8,177 nucleotides of DNA from Alphaproteobacteria bacterium UBA3768. Lineage in GTDB: Bacteria > Pseudomonadota > Alphaproteobacteria > CAAHEQ01 > UBA3637. Position 1 is the first letter of the stretch; each line of letters begins with the position of its first letter. Below the pieces are notes generated by a model that saw only the letters and a list, made by a program, of their open reading frames with translations, did no database searches and had not been told where the DNA came from. The stretch spans positions 1-8,177 of the forward strand of contig DFFU01000020.1 of the NCBI GenBank assembly GCA_002372315.1, in the 5' to 3' direction. The translations under genes and the position numbers were made by a program. Below, piece by piece: positions 1 to 6,083 of the stretch.

Positions 1-69
1 GAACCTCTGCATCCCTTTAACAGGATGACGGATTAGCAATCCGCTGCATTACCACTCTGCCAACGCTCC
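1..69 (-). tRNA. tRNA-Ser (anticodon GCU), 3' end cut by window edge
   Basis: Read on the minus strand, the gene starts GGAGCGT (acceptor strand) and TG, then has a D arm with a 3-bp GCA/TGC stem. The anticodon stem is GCGGA/TCCGT around the loop TTGCTAA, so the anticodon is GCU (plus-strand bases 35-37) and it reads AGC/AGU serine codons. A long variable arm (ATCCT/AGGGAT) follows, which is the class II hallmark of serine tRNAs. The T-arm begins AGAGG-TTC and is cut at base 1, so the rest of the T-arm, the 3' acceptor strand and any CCA lie outside. The fold and the anticodon are seen directly. A pseudogene is unlikely because every visible stem pairs. Confidence 0.96.
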
Positions 70-86
70 TGACAAGTGACAAATTC

Positions 87-115
87 ATTTTATCAAACTC
101 CCACCTAAATGTCAA
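87..115 (-). promoter_or_regulatory. Promoter of the tRNA-Ser gene
   Basis: On the minus strand a perfect -35 box TTGACA (110-115) is followed by a 17-nt spacer and the -10 box TAAAAT (87-92). TGA directly precedes the -10, giving an extended -10. Transcription should start near position 80, about 11 nt before the tRNA 5' end. This explains how the tRNA is expressed although no terminator is visible after the upstream 130-645 gene. The prediction is from the sequence match alone. Confidence 0.8.
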
Positions 116-129
116 GATATATTTGTTTT

Positions 130-645
130 TTAAAAATCATCAATTTCCATACTTCGCCTTGGAACAGGACGAGACATTCCTTGATTTGTTGATCGTTGAT
201 CCAAAGAAAATTCTTTTAATCTTTTTTGACCTTCTTTTGAGTAATAACTGATGTAGCCTTTGGCCTTTTGTAAATGATCTTGTAAAGATTCTTCAGCCAT
301 CTCAATCAATCTAGAACTTGAACCTCTTGCTTTTAAGTGGGCAATGTGCCTGCGTGAATTTTCAGCCAAGCGCTTATGGAGCTTAATCGTTTGTTTAGAT
401 AAACGGATGCGGCGAGCTTCATATTCTTGTATACTCTCTCCTACTTTTGGCATCAAAACGCCTGCTTTCAACTCATACTTATCGTGTGTAGACTGAGTCA
501 TTGTTGTACGGCCATTGTATGAAGATGAATAAGTTGATGCCATTTGAGCATGTGCCCCCATAATACCAGCCATTGTCATCGTCGCCGACAGTATCCACGC
601 TTTACCTGATTTGGATAAACCTTTTAATTTTTCATTTAATTTCAT
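130..645 (-). CDS. Small secreted basic protein of unknown function
   Basis: This 171-residue protein is not recognised. The first 33 residues look like a Sec signal peptide: a long lysine-rich n-region (K2, K5, K7, K12, K15), a hydrophobic stretch at about 17-30 (AWILSATMTMAGIMG) and an A-H-A cleavage motif before Q34. The mature part is about 138 residues. It starts with a Ser/Thr/Tyr-rich segment (35-53), then a highly charged, probably helical region (about 67-145) rich in R, K, E and H, and ends with a basic proline-containing tail and EIDDF. It contains no cysteine, so no lipobox and no disulfides. The ATG at 643-645 is preceded by AAGAGGG at good spacing, which supports this start. The gene lies downstream of thrS beyond a hairpin terminator, and I see only a weak promoter for it. 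A periplasmic location is inferred; the function is unknown. Confidence 0.75.
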   Translation of the reverse strand: MKLNEKLKGLSKSGKAWILSATMTMAGIMGAHAQMASTYSSSYNGRTTMTQSTHDKYELKAGVLMPKVGESIQEYEARRIRLSKQTIKLHKRLAENSRRHIAHLKARGSSSRLIEMAEESLQDHLQKAKGYISYYSKEGQKRLKEFSLDQRSTNQGMSRPVPRRSMEIDDF

Positions 646-670
646 CCGCTTATCCCTCTTTTATATATAT

Positions 671-705
671 CAAATCAACCCCTCTCTTAGATTGCAAGGG
701 GTTGA
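671..705 (-). terminator. Hairpin terminator after thrS
   Basis: A perfect 9-bp inverted repeat (TCAACCCCT at 675-683, AGGGGTTGA at 697-705) with a 13-nt loop lies just downstream of the thrS stop codon. On the minus strand it is followed by TTTGATATATATAAAA, an A/U-rich but not pure U tract. Position and stem strength support a terminator for thrS. The imperfect U tract suggests it may leak into the 130-645 gene. Confidence 0.55.
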
Positions 706-712
706 CTTAGCC

Positions 713-2653
713 TTATTTCCAAAGTTCCAGTGACTGAGTGTCATTGACTTGCTTCACAATCTTGATAAACTCATCCAAGGAAATAGCATTCTTTTGTGTT
801 CCTGTTCTATCTCGCACAGAAATAGTATTGGATTCAATTTCTTTGTCCCCGATAATCACGGCGTAAGGAATTTTGGCATTGTGGGCTTCACGGATTTGAT
901 AGCCAATGGTGTTGGATTGACGTTCCATTTCGGCGCGAATGCTGGCCTTTTCCAATTCAGCCAAAATCTTGTTCGCATGTTCACGATGTTTATCGGACAC
1001 AGGCAATAAGCGCACTTGAACTGGACTCAACCACACAGGGAAAGCCCCCGCAAAGTGTTCAGTTAAAATCCCAATAAAGCGTTCCAGTGATCCGTACAAG
1101 GCGCGGTGAATAACGGGGGGCATTTTTTGATTTCCCTCTTTATCCACATACTTACAGCCAAAGCGATCGGGCAATTGGAAGTCCAATTGGAAAGTCCCCG
1201 TTTGCCATTCGCGCCCCAGCGCATCCTTCATGGCGATATCTACCTTTGGGCCATAGAAAGCACCATCTTTATCTTTAATCAGGTAATTTCCTTCACCGCA
1301 GTGTTTATCCAAGACTTTCCGCAAAGCGGCTTCGGCTTTATCCCAAGTTTCAATATCGCCCACAAAATCATCTGGGCGGGTTGAAAATTTCATTTGATAT
1401 TTTAGGCCAAAGACTTTATAGAATTTGTCGGCCAACGCAAAAAGACGGGAAAATTCCTCTTCAATTTGATCTTCGGTAATGAAGATATGCGCATCATCTT
1501 GGTGAAATTCACGCACACGAAAGAGGCCATTTAAGGCGCCAGAAGCTTCGTTTCTGTGAATCATATCCACGTCTGAAAAGCGAATAGGCAAATCCTGATA
1601 AGAACGTGTCTTCATATTAAAGAGCAACATCGTTTGAGGACAACTCATCGGCTTTAAGGCATAGCTTTCCGTTTCTGGCATATCGTGCGCAGTGAGCAGA
1701 TACATATCGTCTTTATAATGATCCCAATGCCCTGAGGTTTCCCATAAAACGCGGGAATTCATCAAGGGACCAGAAAATTCTTGATAGCCCGCCCTTTCAT
1801 GTTCTTTGCGCCAAAAATCCAGCAGTAAATTGTAGAGTTTCCACCCTTTGGGCAAGAAATACGGGCACCCTGGGGCAGTTGTATCAAAGTAGAACAAATC
1901 CAGCGCTTTTCCAATTTTGCGGTGATCACGTTTTTCGGCCTCTTCCAACAAAGTAAAATAAGCCTTTAATTCTTTATCTGACCAGAAAGCCGTACCATAA
2001 ACACGTTGTAAGGATTCACGGTTTGAATCCCCACGCCAATAGGCTGCTGCTACCTTGGTCAATTTAAAAGATTTCCCAACACGCCCCGTTGAGGGTAAAT
2101 GCGGCCCACGGCATAGTTCCACATAGTCGCCCTGTGAATAAAGGGAAACTTCCTTGATATCCTCTGGCAAATCATCAATCAATTCCACTTTGAAATTTTC
2201 ACCACGATTGGTAAAGATTTCTTTGGCTTCTTTGCGCGATACGACAGAACGTGTAATTGGTAAGTCTTGCTCAACGATTTCGGTCATTTTGGCTTCTATT
2301 TTGGCTAAATCTTCTTCCTTTAAAATAATACCATAAAAGTCGTAATAAAAACCATTATCAATGGCAGGACCGATGGTGGCTTTGGCTTTGGGATAAAGCG
2401 CCTCCACTGCTTGCGCCAAAATATGCGCTGTTGTATGACGCAACACTTCCAAACTTTCGGGGTTTTTATTTGTTAAGATGGAAAGAGTGCTGTCAGTTGT
2501 GATGGGAGTTGTTAGATCTATTAAAGTATCATTGACTTTGGCTGCAACGGCAGCTTTGGCTAAATTCGGACTAATTTTTTCGGCGACTTGCAAGGCATTC
2601 ACCGAACCATCAAAGGGCATCTTAGACCCATCTGGCAACGTAATATTTATCAT
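713..2653 (-). CDS. thrS: Threonine--tRNA ligase (ThrRS)
   Basis: This cytoplasmic enzyme charges tRNA-Thr using ATP and edits mischarged Ser-tRNA. At 646 residues it matches the family (E. coli 642) and is full length. Domains in order are TGS (about 1-62), the editing domain with H73xxxH77 and C181/H185 in ELCRGPH, the class II catalytic core (about 250-540), and the anticodon-binding domain (about 546-646). Zinc ligands C338 (KPMSCP), H389 (QDDAHIF) and H516 (VIHRALYGS) are present, as is motif 2 around HRNEASGALNGLFRVREF. The start at 2653 is chosen because AAAGGAAAG precedes it and the TGS domain begins there; a TTG 12 codons upstream (2689) has no such support. The gene has its own promoter and a leader hairpin. 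Core motifs such as KPMSCP, and FPVWLSP in the C-terminal part, look unlike typical alphaproteobacterial ThrRS, so it may have been acquired by transfer (inference). Confidence 0.97.
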   Translation of the reverse strand: MINITLPDGSKMPFDGSVNALQVAEKISPNLAKAAVAAKVNDTLIDLTTPITTDSTLSILTNKNPESLEVLRHTTAHILAQAVEALYPKAKATIGPAIDNGFYYDFYGIILKEEDLAKIEAKMTEIVEQDLPITRSVVSRKEAKEIFTNRGENFKVELIDDLPEDIKEVSLYSQGDYVELCRGPHLPSTGRVGKSFKLTKVAAAYWRGDSNRESLQRVYGTAFWSDKELKAYFTLLEEAEKRDHRKIGKALDLFYFDTTAPGCPYFLPKGWKLYNLLLDFWRKEHERAGYQEFSGPLMNSRVLWETSGHWDHYKDDMYLLTAHDMPETESYALKPMSCPQTMLLFNMKTRSYQDLPIRFSDVDMIHRNEASGALNGLFRVREFHQDDAHIFITEDQIEEEFSRLFALADKFYKVFGLKYQMKFSTRPDDFVGDIETWDKAEAALRKVLDKHCGEGNYLIKDKDGAFYGPKVDIAMKDALGREWQTGTFQLDFQLPDRFGCKYVDKEGNQKMPPVIHRALYGSLERFIGILTEHFAGAFPVWLSPVQVRLLPVSDKHREHANKILAELEKASIRAEMERQSNTIGYQIREAHNAKIPYAVIIGDKEIESNTISVRDRTGTQKNAISLDEFIKIVKQVNDTQSLELWK

Positions 2654-2680
2654 TTTCTTTCCTTTTCTATTTAAATTAGA

Positions 2681-2701
2681 TTCAGGCAACCCCTGCCTGA
2701 A
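2681..2701 (-). promoter_or_regulatory. Hairpin in the thrS 5' leader
   Basis: A perfect 8-bp inverted repeat (TTCAGGCA / TGCCTGAA) encloses a 5-nt loop, GGGGT as read in the mRNA. It begins only a few nucleotides after the predicted transcription start and ends 27 nt before the thrS ATG. No U tract follows, so it is not a terminator. It may protect the mRNA 5' end or serve as an operator for autoregulation. The loop includes GGU, the anticodon of a tRNA-Thr, but the register does not match a real anticodon loop. Confidence 0.6.
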
Positions 2702-2710
2702 AACAGAGTT

Positions 2711-2739
2711 ATTATAGTCTTTTTTAGCAAAAAAGTAAA
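2711..2739 (-). promoter_or_regulatory. thrS: thrS promoter
   Basis: On the minus strand the -35 box TTTACT (2734-2739), an exact 17-nt spacer and a perfect -10 box TATAAT (2711-2716) lie in the short gap between the 249-residue gene and thrS. The start would be near 2704, giving a leader of about 50 nt. It lets thrS be expressed separately from the fba cluster. No terminator is visible between the two, so readthrough is also possible. Confidence 0.8.
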
Positions 2740-2761
2740 GGATTTTATGAATCTTCGCACA

Positions 2762-3511
2762 TCAACCGCGCCCCGAAAATCTATTACGCCAAACGCGACT
2801 AACATATTCAGTACGACGATGAGGATGACGTTGTTCAATTAAATGAGTTTGGGCTGCTTTTTTCATAATCAACGCATTCATATATCGCATTCCGCCTAAC
2901 AGATGTTTCATTTGATTAAAATTATATCGCATACCAAAACAATTAATCCAATTGTCAAAAGACCTGAAAAGACGGTCATCAGGAACATCAAACACTTCTT
3001 TTTGTAACATTTCAGAACGGTCAAATTCATTTTTATCATAAAAAATAGGAGAAACACCCTTTTGTAACATAAATACATTTTCTTTGGGAAGTCTTCCCCG
3101 CTCATGTAAGAAGCAAGCACTTGCCATAGCATGATTTGCCCGTTGATGTGCATTTACAACAACTTTTGTTGCCAATAATTTTATTAAATCTTTTTCGTTT
3201 TCATCCACTTCAATAATTGTACCATTTTTTACAAATTCATTTGCCGTCAATAAAATCCGCTCATGGTCCTTATCTGTTAAATTTCGTCCAAAATGAGACA
3301 CACAAAAATCATGCACACTCCCTAAATAATAATCTTTTGATATTTTATCAGCAATCTCTTGTGGAACACACAACCCCTTTTGTATGACTTTGCTTGTGAA
3401 ATCGACAATTCCTTCAGGCGGGCAAATATTTGATAACTGGCATCTGTATCCTGCCCACATAGCTGGTAAAACTTGAGTACAAATAGAGGAATCCTCAGGT
3501 AAAGTACGCAT
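2762..3511 (-). CDS. Unrecognised 249-residue cytoplasmic protein
   Basis: I do not recognise this protein. The ATG at 3511 is preceded by GAAAGGATATTTG, a good ribosome binding site. A TTG at 3553 would add 14 hydrophobic residues (MWYYFFQFSLKGYL) but has no such site and would place codons through the hairpin. The chosen product has no signal peptide or membrane span. It has seven cysteines (11, 24, 30, 48, 70, 133, 191) without a metal-binding spacing I can name. A central histidine-containing stretch, VVVNAHQRANHAMASACFLH (117-136), is followed by a mixed charged region, and the C-terminus is strongly basic (HPHRRTEYVSRVWRNRFSGRG split at 229-249). It lies 45 nt after phoB on the same strand, so it is probably the last gene of the fba-rpe-phoB cluster. 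It looks more AT-rich than thrS, which hints at a different history. Role unknown. Confidence 0.8.
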   Translation of the reverse strand: MRTLPEDSSICTQVLPAMWAGYRCQLSNICPPEGIVDFTSKVIQKGLCVPQEIADKISKDYYLGSVHDFCVSHFGRNLTDKDHERILLTANEFVKNGTIIEVDENEKDLIKLLATKVVVNAHQRANHAMASACFLHERGRLPKENVFMLQKGVSPIFYDKNEFDRSEMLQKEVFDVPDDRLFRSFDNWINCFGMRYNFNQMKHLLGGMRYMNALIMKKAAQTHLIEQRHPHRRTEYVSRVWRNRFSGRG

Positions 3512-3519
3512 CAAATATC

Positions 3520-3539
3520 CTTTCAGCGAGAACTGAAAG
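3520..3539 (-). promoter_or_regulatory. Hairpin overlapping the ribosome binding site of the 249-residue gene
   Basis: A 7-bp inverted repeat (CTTTCAG / CTGAAAG) with a 6-nt loop lies between the phoB stop and the ATG at 3511. Its downstream arm contains the GAAAG half of the Shine-Dalgarno sequence GAAAGGA. Folding would partly hide the ribosome binding site. No U tract follows, so termination is unlikely. A translational control role is inferred. Confidence 0.45.
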
Positions 3540-3556
3540 AAATAATACCACAAAAA

Positions 3557-4240
3557 TCAATTTTTGTCAATATTTACAGAATATCCAGAGGAACGAACTG
3601 TTCGAATCAAATTCCCATCATCCTCTAATGCTTTTCTTAATCGACGTATATGAACATCCACAGTACGATCTTGTACATGGATATCACCTGCCCAAACCAA
3701 TTGTAATAAATCTTCGCGGGAAAAAACATGTCCTGCCTTTTCCATTAAAACTTGAAGTAGACGAAACTCTGTCGGCCCTAATTCCATGATTTTATTGTTT
3801 CTAAAAACTTGCTTGGTGGATAAATCCATTTTCAAAATGCCTGCTGTCAAAGGCTTTTGTTTTAAAAAAGTTTTTGTACGTCTCAAAAGTGCTTGAATCC
3901 GCGCCAATAATTCGGGGATAGAAAAAGGTTTGGTCATATAATCATCTGCCCCAATAGATAATCCTTTCACCTTATCAGATTCGTCACCCCGTGCTGTCAA
4001 CATAATAAGCGGTAGATTCTTAAAGCGTACATGTCGGCGAATTTTGCGACAAATATCCGCACCTGATACATTCGGTAACATCCAATCCAACAAAACAAAA
4101 TCAGGACATTCTTTTTCCATCAAAGACATGACTTTAGCGCCATCCATACAAACACAAGTTTGATAGGACTGACGCCCCAAATTATACTCCAAAAGTTTAA
4201 CCAAACCTGGTTCATCTTCAACAATCAAGATTTTGGTCAT
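3557..4240 (-). CDS. phoB: PhoB-family DNA-binding response regulator
   Basis: This is a 227-residue OmpR/PhoB-type regulator: a receiver domain (1-120) and a winged-helix DNA-binding domain (about 130-223). Receiver residues are complete: acidic pair E8/D9, phosphoacceptor D52 in LLDWMLP, T82 and K104 in TKPFS. The DNA-binding half carries GPTEFRLL, the recognition-helix signature RTVDVHIRRLRKAL and the terminal TVRSSGY hairpin, all close to PhoB, which activates phosphate-starvation genes after phosphorylation by PhoR. No phoR, pst or phoU gene lies in the window. Instead phoB overlaps the rpe stop by 4 nt (ATGA), so its translation is probably coupled to rpe. The start at 4240 has a purine-rich G7 tract just upstream. 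Assignment to PhoB rather than a paralogous regulator rests on motif likeness. I saw no clear Pho box nearby. Confidence 0.88.
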   Translation of the reverse strand: MTKILIVEDEPGLVKLLEYNLGRQSYQTCVCMDGAKVMSLMEKECPDFVLLDWMLPNVSGADICRKIRRHVRFKNLPLIMLTARGDESDKVKGLSIGADDYMTKPFSIPELLARIQALLRRTKTFLKQKPLTAGILKMDLSTKQVFRNNKIMELGPTEFRLLQVLMEKAGHVFSREDLLQLVWAGDIHVQDRTVDVHIRRLRKALEDDGNLIRTVRSSGYSVNIDKN

Positions 4241-4878
4241 CGCCCCCCCTTTAAAGCTTGAATTGCTTGGGCATAATTTTTTTGATGAAAAATTGAACTA
4301 CCTGCAATCAATACATCTGCACCCGCTAAACGACAAGCCTCTGCCGTAATAGGATTGATACCACCATCCACCGCAATTTTAATTTTTTTGCGACCAATTA
4401 AATCCTTTAAGGCCACAATTTTTTCCAATGTTTTCGGTATGAAAGATTGCCCCCCAAAACCAGGTTCCACACTCATCAGCAGCACCCAATCAATCATAGG
4501 CAAAAAGGGAATTAAATCGGCCACCTTCGTTTTGGGTTTAATGGAAAGACCGACTTTTTTATGAAGTGATTGGATATGCGAAATTAAATTTTCCGTTTGC
4601 CCCACTTCCAAATGTACTGTAATTTGATCAGCCCCTGCCAATGCACAATCATCAATCAGTTTATCAGGCCTTTCCACCATCAAATGCACATCAAAAGAAA
4701 CATCTGTATATGAACGCAAAGTCTGAATGACGGGGACACCAAAGGTCAAATTCGGCACAAAATGCCCATCCATCACATCCCAATGAATATAATCTGCTCC
4801 CGCCTTTGATACTTTCTGCACCTCTTTGGCAAGATGCGCAAAATCAGCAGCTAAAAGACTGGGAGCAATTTGAACCAT
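4237..4878 (-). CDS. rpe: Ribulose-phosphate 3-epimerase
   Basis: Rpe interconverts D-ribulose 5-phosphate and D-xylulose 5-phosphate in the pentose phosphate and Calvin pathways. The 213-residue product is a single TIM barrel of usual length. It shows MVQIAPSLLAADF at the start, the metal and catalytic residues H32 and D34 in HWDVMDGHFVPN, H65 in FDVHLMVERP, the MSVEPGFGGQSF phosphate loop (135-146), D171 in AVDGGI, and the final phosphate site AGSSIF. The start at 4878 is chosen because the family begins at MVQIAPS; upstream in-frame codons run through the 3' end of fba and would add 37 unrelated residues. It begins 1 nt after the fba stop, with GTGGGG as its ribosome binding site, and ends overlapping phoB by 4 nt. 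This arrangement implies one mRNA with coupled translation. Confidence 0.97.
   Translation of the reverse strand: MVQIAPSLLAADFAHLAKEVQKVSKAGADYIHWDVMDGHFVPNLTFGVPVIQTLRSYTDVSFDVHLMVERPDKLIDDCALAGADQITVHLEVGQTENLISHIQSLHKKVGLSIKPKTKVADLIPFLPMIDWVLLMSVEPGFGGQSFIPKTLEKIVALKDLIGRKKIKIAVDGGINPITAEACRLAGADVLIAGSSIFHQKNYAQAIQALKGGR
4243..4251 (-). promoter_or_regulatory. G7 tract at the rpe-phoB junction (ribosome binding site and possible slippery site)
   Basis: The last rpe codons are AAG GGG GGG CGA TGA, and the phoB ATG starts inside CGA TGA. The seven Gs (4243-4249) plus the preceding AA form the only purine-rich site available to start phoB. In the rpe frame the tract also reads G GGG GGG, a perfect -1 slippery heptamer. 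A -1 shift enters the phoB frame directly and would fuse Rpe to PhoB. The ribosome binding role is likely; the frameshift role is speculative. Confidence 0.55.
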
Positions 4879-4879
4879 T

Positions 4880-5944
4880 TTACCCCACAACTTTCGGATC
4901 CAATTCACCAGAAGCATAGCGTTTGGCCATATCCTCCAATGAAATAGGTTTAATGTGGGCAGCCTGCCCCGCAGCACCAAATTCTTCATAACGTTTGATA
5001 CAAACTTCTGTCATGGCAGCCATTGCCGGTTTCAAATATTTACGTGGGTCAAATTCGGCTGGCTTTTCGGTAAAGACTGTCCGAATAGCCCCTGTCATTG
5101 CCATACGTAAATCTGTATCCACATTGACTTTACGCACTCCATGCTTAATGGCTTCTTGAATTTCTTCCACAGGTACACCATAGGTTTGTGGCATTTGACC
5201 ACCATGGGCATTGATAATATCTTGCAAATATTGAGGCACACTGGAAGAGCCATGCATCACCAAATGAGTGTAGGGCAATTTTTCATGAATTTTTTTCACA
5301 GTATCAATGGACAAAATGGCGCCATCTGGCTTGCGAGTAAATTTATAGGCCCCATGGGAAGTTCCAATTGCCACAGCCAAAGCATCCACTTTTGTTTGAC
5401 GCACAAAATCAACTGCTTGATCTGGATCGGTGAGCAACTTGGATTTATCCACAGCACCATCAAAACCATGTCCGTCCTCTTTTTCACCCTTGCCAGTTTC
5501 CAATGAACCAATGCACCCCAATTCACCTTCCACAGAAACACCAGCTGGATGCGCTGTATCCACCACAGTTTTGGTCGTATTAGCATTATATTCATAAGTA
5601 GCAGGTTTTCCTTCTGCATCCAAAGAACCATCCATCATGACGGAAGTAAAGCCAGCCGCCATTGCGGAAAAGCACACTTCTGGGGAAGAACCATGATCTT
5701 GGTGTACACAGATTGGTAAATGCGGATACATTTCCACACCTGCCATCATCAAATGTTTTAAAACTGCGTCATTGGCATATTGACGCGCACCTTTACTGGC
5801 TTGAATAATCACGGGTGCGCCCACTTTATCAGCAGCAGCCAGGATGCTCAACACACCCTCCATATTATTCACGTTAAAAGCCGGAATACCATACCCATAT
5901 TCGGCCGCATCATCCAATAATTGACGTAAAGATACTAATGCCAT
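4880..5944 (-). CDS. fba: Class II fructose-bisphosphate aldolase (Calvin/CbbA subtype)
   Basis: This zinc enzyme cleaves fructose 1,6-bisphosphate to dihydroxyacetone phosphate and glyceraldehyde 3-phosphate in glycolysis, or runs in reverse in gluconeogenesis and the Calvin cycle. The 354-residue length and termini (MALVSLRQLL, SGELDPK) fit the CbbA-like subgroup. Visible residues are catalytic D83 and zinc ligand H84 (HQDHGSS), E141 in EGELG, zinc ligands H197 (GTSHGAY) and H231 (MHGSSSVP), and the substrate phosphate site NVDTDLR (274-280). The start at 5944 is preceded by GAAAGGA. The in-frame extension to 6091 (49 residues) is rejected because it crosses the promoter region. It is the first gene of the fba-rpe-phoB cluster. 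Without RuBisCO or phosphoribulokinase in view, the CbbA-like subtype does not prove carbon fixation. Confidence 0.97.
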   Translation of the reverse strand: MALVSLRQLLDDAAEYGYGIPAFNVNNMEGVLSILAAADKVGAPVIIQASKGARQYANDAVLKHLMMAGVEMYPHLPICVHQDHGSSPEVCFSAMAAGFTSVMMDGSLDAEGKPATYEYNANTTKTVVDTAHPAGVSVEGELGCIGSLETGKGEKEDGHGFDGAVDKSKLLTDPDQAVDFVRQTKVDALAVAIGTSHGAYKFTRKPDGAILSIDTVKKIHEKLPYTHLVMHGSSSVPQYLQDIINAHGGQMPQTYGVPVEEIQEAIKHGVRKVNVDTDLRMAMTGAIRTVFTEKPAEFDPRKYLKPAMAAMTEVCIKRYEEFGAAGQAAHIKPISLEDMAKRYASGELDPKVVG

Positions 5945-5980
5945 TTTATTTTTCCTTTCATTTAATTGAACATATTTTGC

Positions 5981-6009
5981 AGTGTACTGTATTTTTCCAA
6001 AAAAGGCAA
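5981..6009 (-). promoter_or_regulatory. Candidate promoter of the fba-rpe-phoB cluster
   Basis: On the minus strand TTGCCT (6004-6009), a 17-nt spacer and TACACT (5981-5986) form a moderate sigma-70-type promoter upstream of fba. Each box matches consensus at four of six positions. Transcription would start near 5974, giving a leader of about 30 nt. It lies back to back with the plus-strand promoter at 6032-6059, so the two could compete or share a regulator. Confidence 0.5.
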
Positions 6010-6031
6010 GACACAAAAAATATAAAATAAG

Positions 6032-6059
6032 TTGACAAAATACATATATGTGATATAAT
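6032..6059 (+). promoter_or_regulatory. Consensus promoter of the 6084-6788 gene
   Basis: The plus strand carries a perfect -35 TTGACA (6032-6037), a 16-nt spacer and a perfect -10 TATAAT (6054-6059) preceded by TGA (extended -10). Transcription should start near 6066. An AGGAGG ribosome binding site (6074-6079) lies 4 nt before the ATG. It is the closest match to consensus in the window. The spacer contains the 10-bp palindrome ACATATATGT (6042-6051), a possible operator. Confidence 0.88.
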
Positions 6060-6083
6060 ATTCCTATATGAAAAGGAGGAAAT

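Noticed and set aside
664..697. Promoter for the 130-645 gene using TTGCAA and a TATATA-like -10
   Set aside because: Box spacing is poor, or the transcription start would fall inside the ribosome binding site; not convincing enough to list.
2654..2689. TTG start extending ThrRS by 12 residues
   Set aside because: The ATG at 2653 has a good ribosome binding site and begins the TGS domain; the extension overlaps the leader hairpin.
749..2717. Plus-strand open frames opposite thrS
   Set aside because: They are antisense to a well-supported gene, lack ribosome binding sites and show no recognisable domains.
2717..2733. TTTTTTGCTAAAAAA repeat as a terminator of the 249-residue gene
   Set aside because: The stem would be all A-U with a tiny loop, and the sequence is the spacer of the thrS promoter.
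4879..4989. N-terminal extension of Rpe inside fba
   Set aside because: The 37 extra residues are out-of-frame fba sequence, and the Rpe family starts at MVQIAPS.
5945..6083. Pho box in front of fba, which would mean PhoB regulates its own cluster
   Set aside because: No tandem CTGTCAT-like repeats were visible on either strand.
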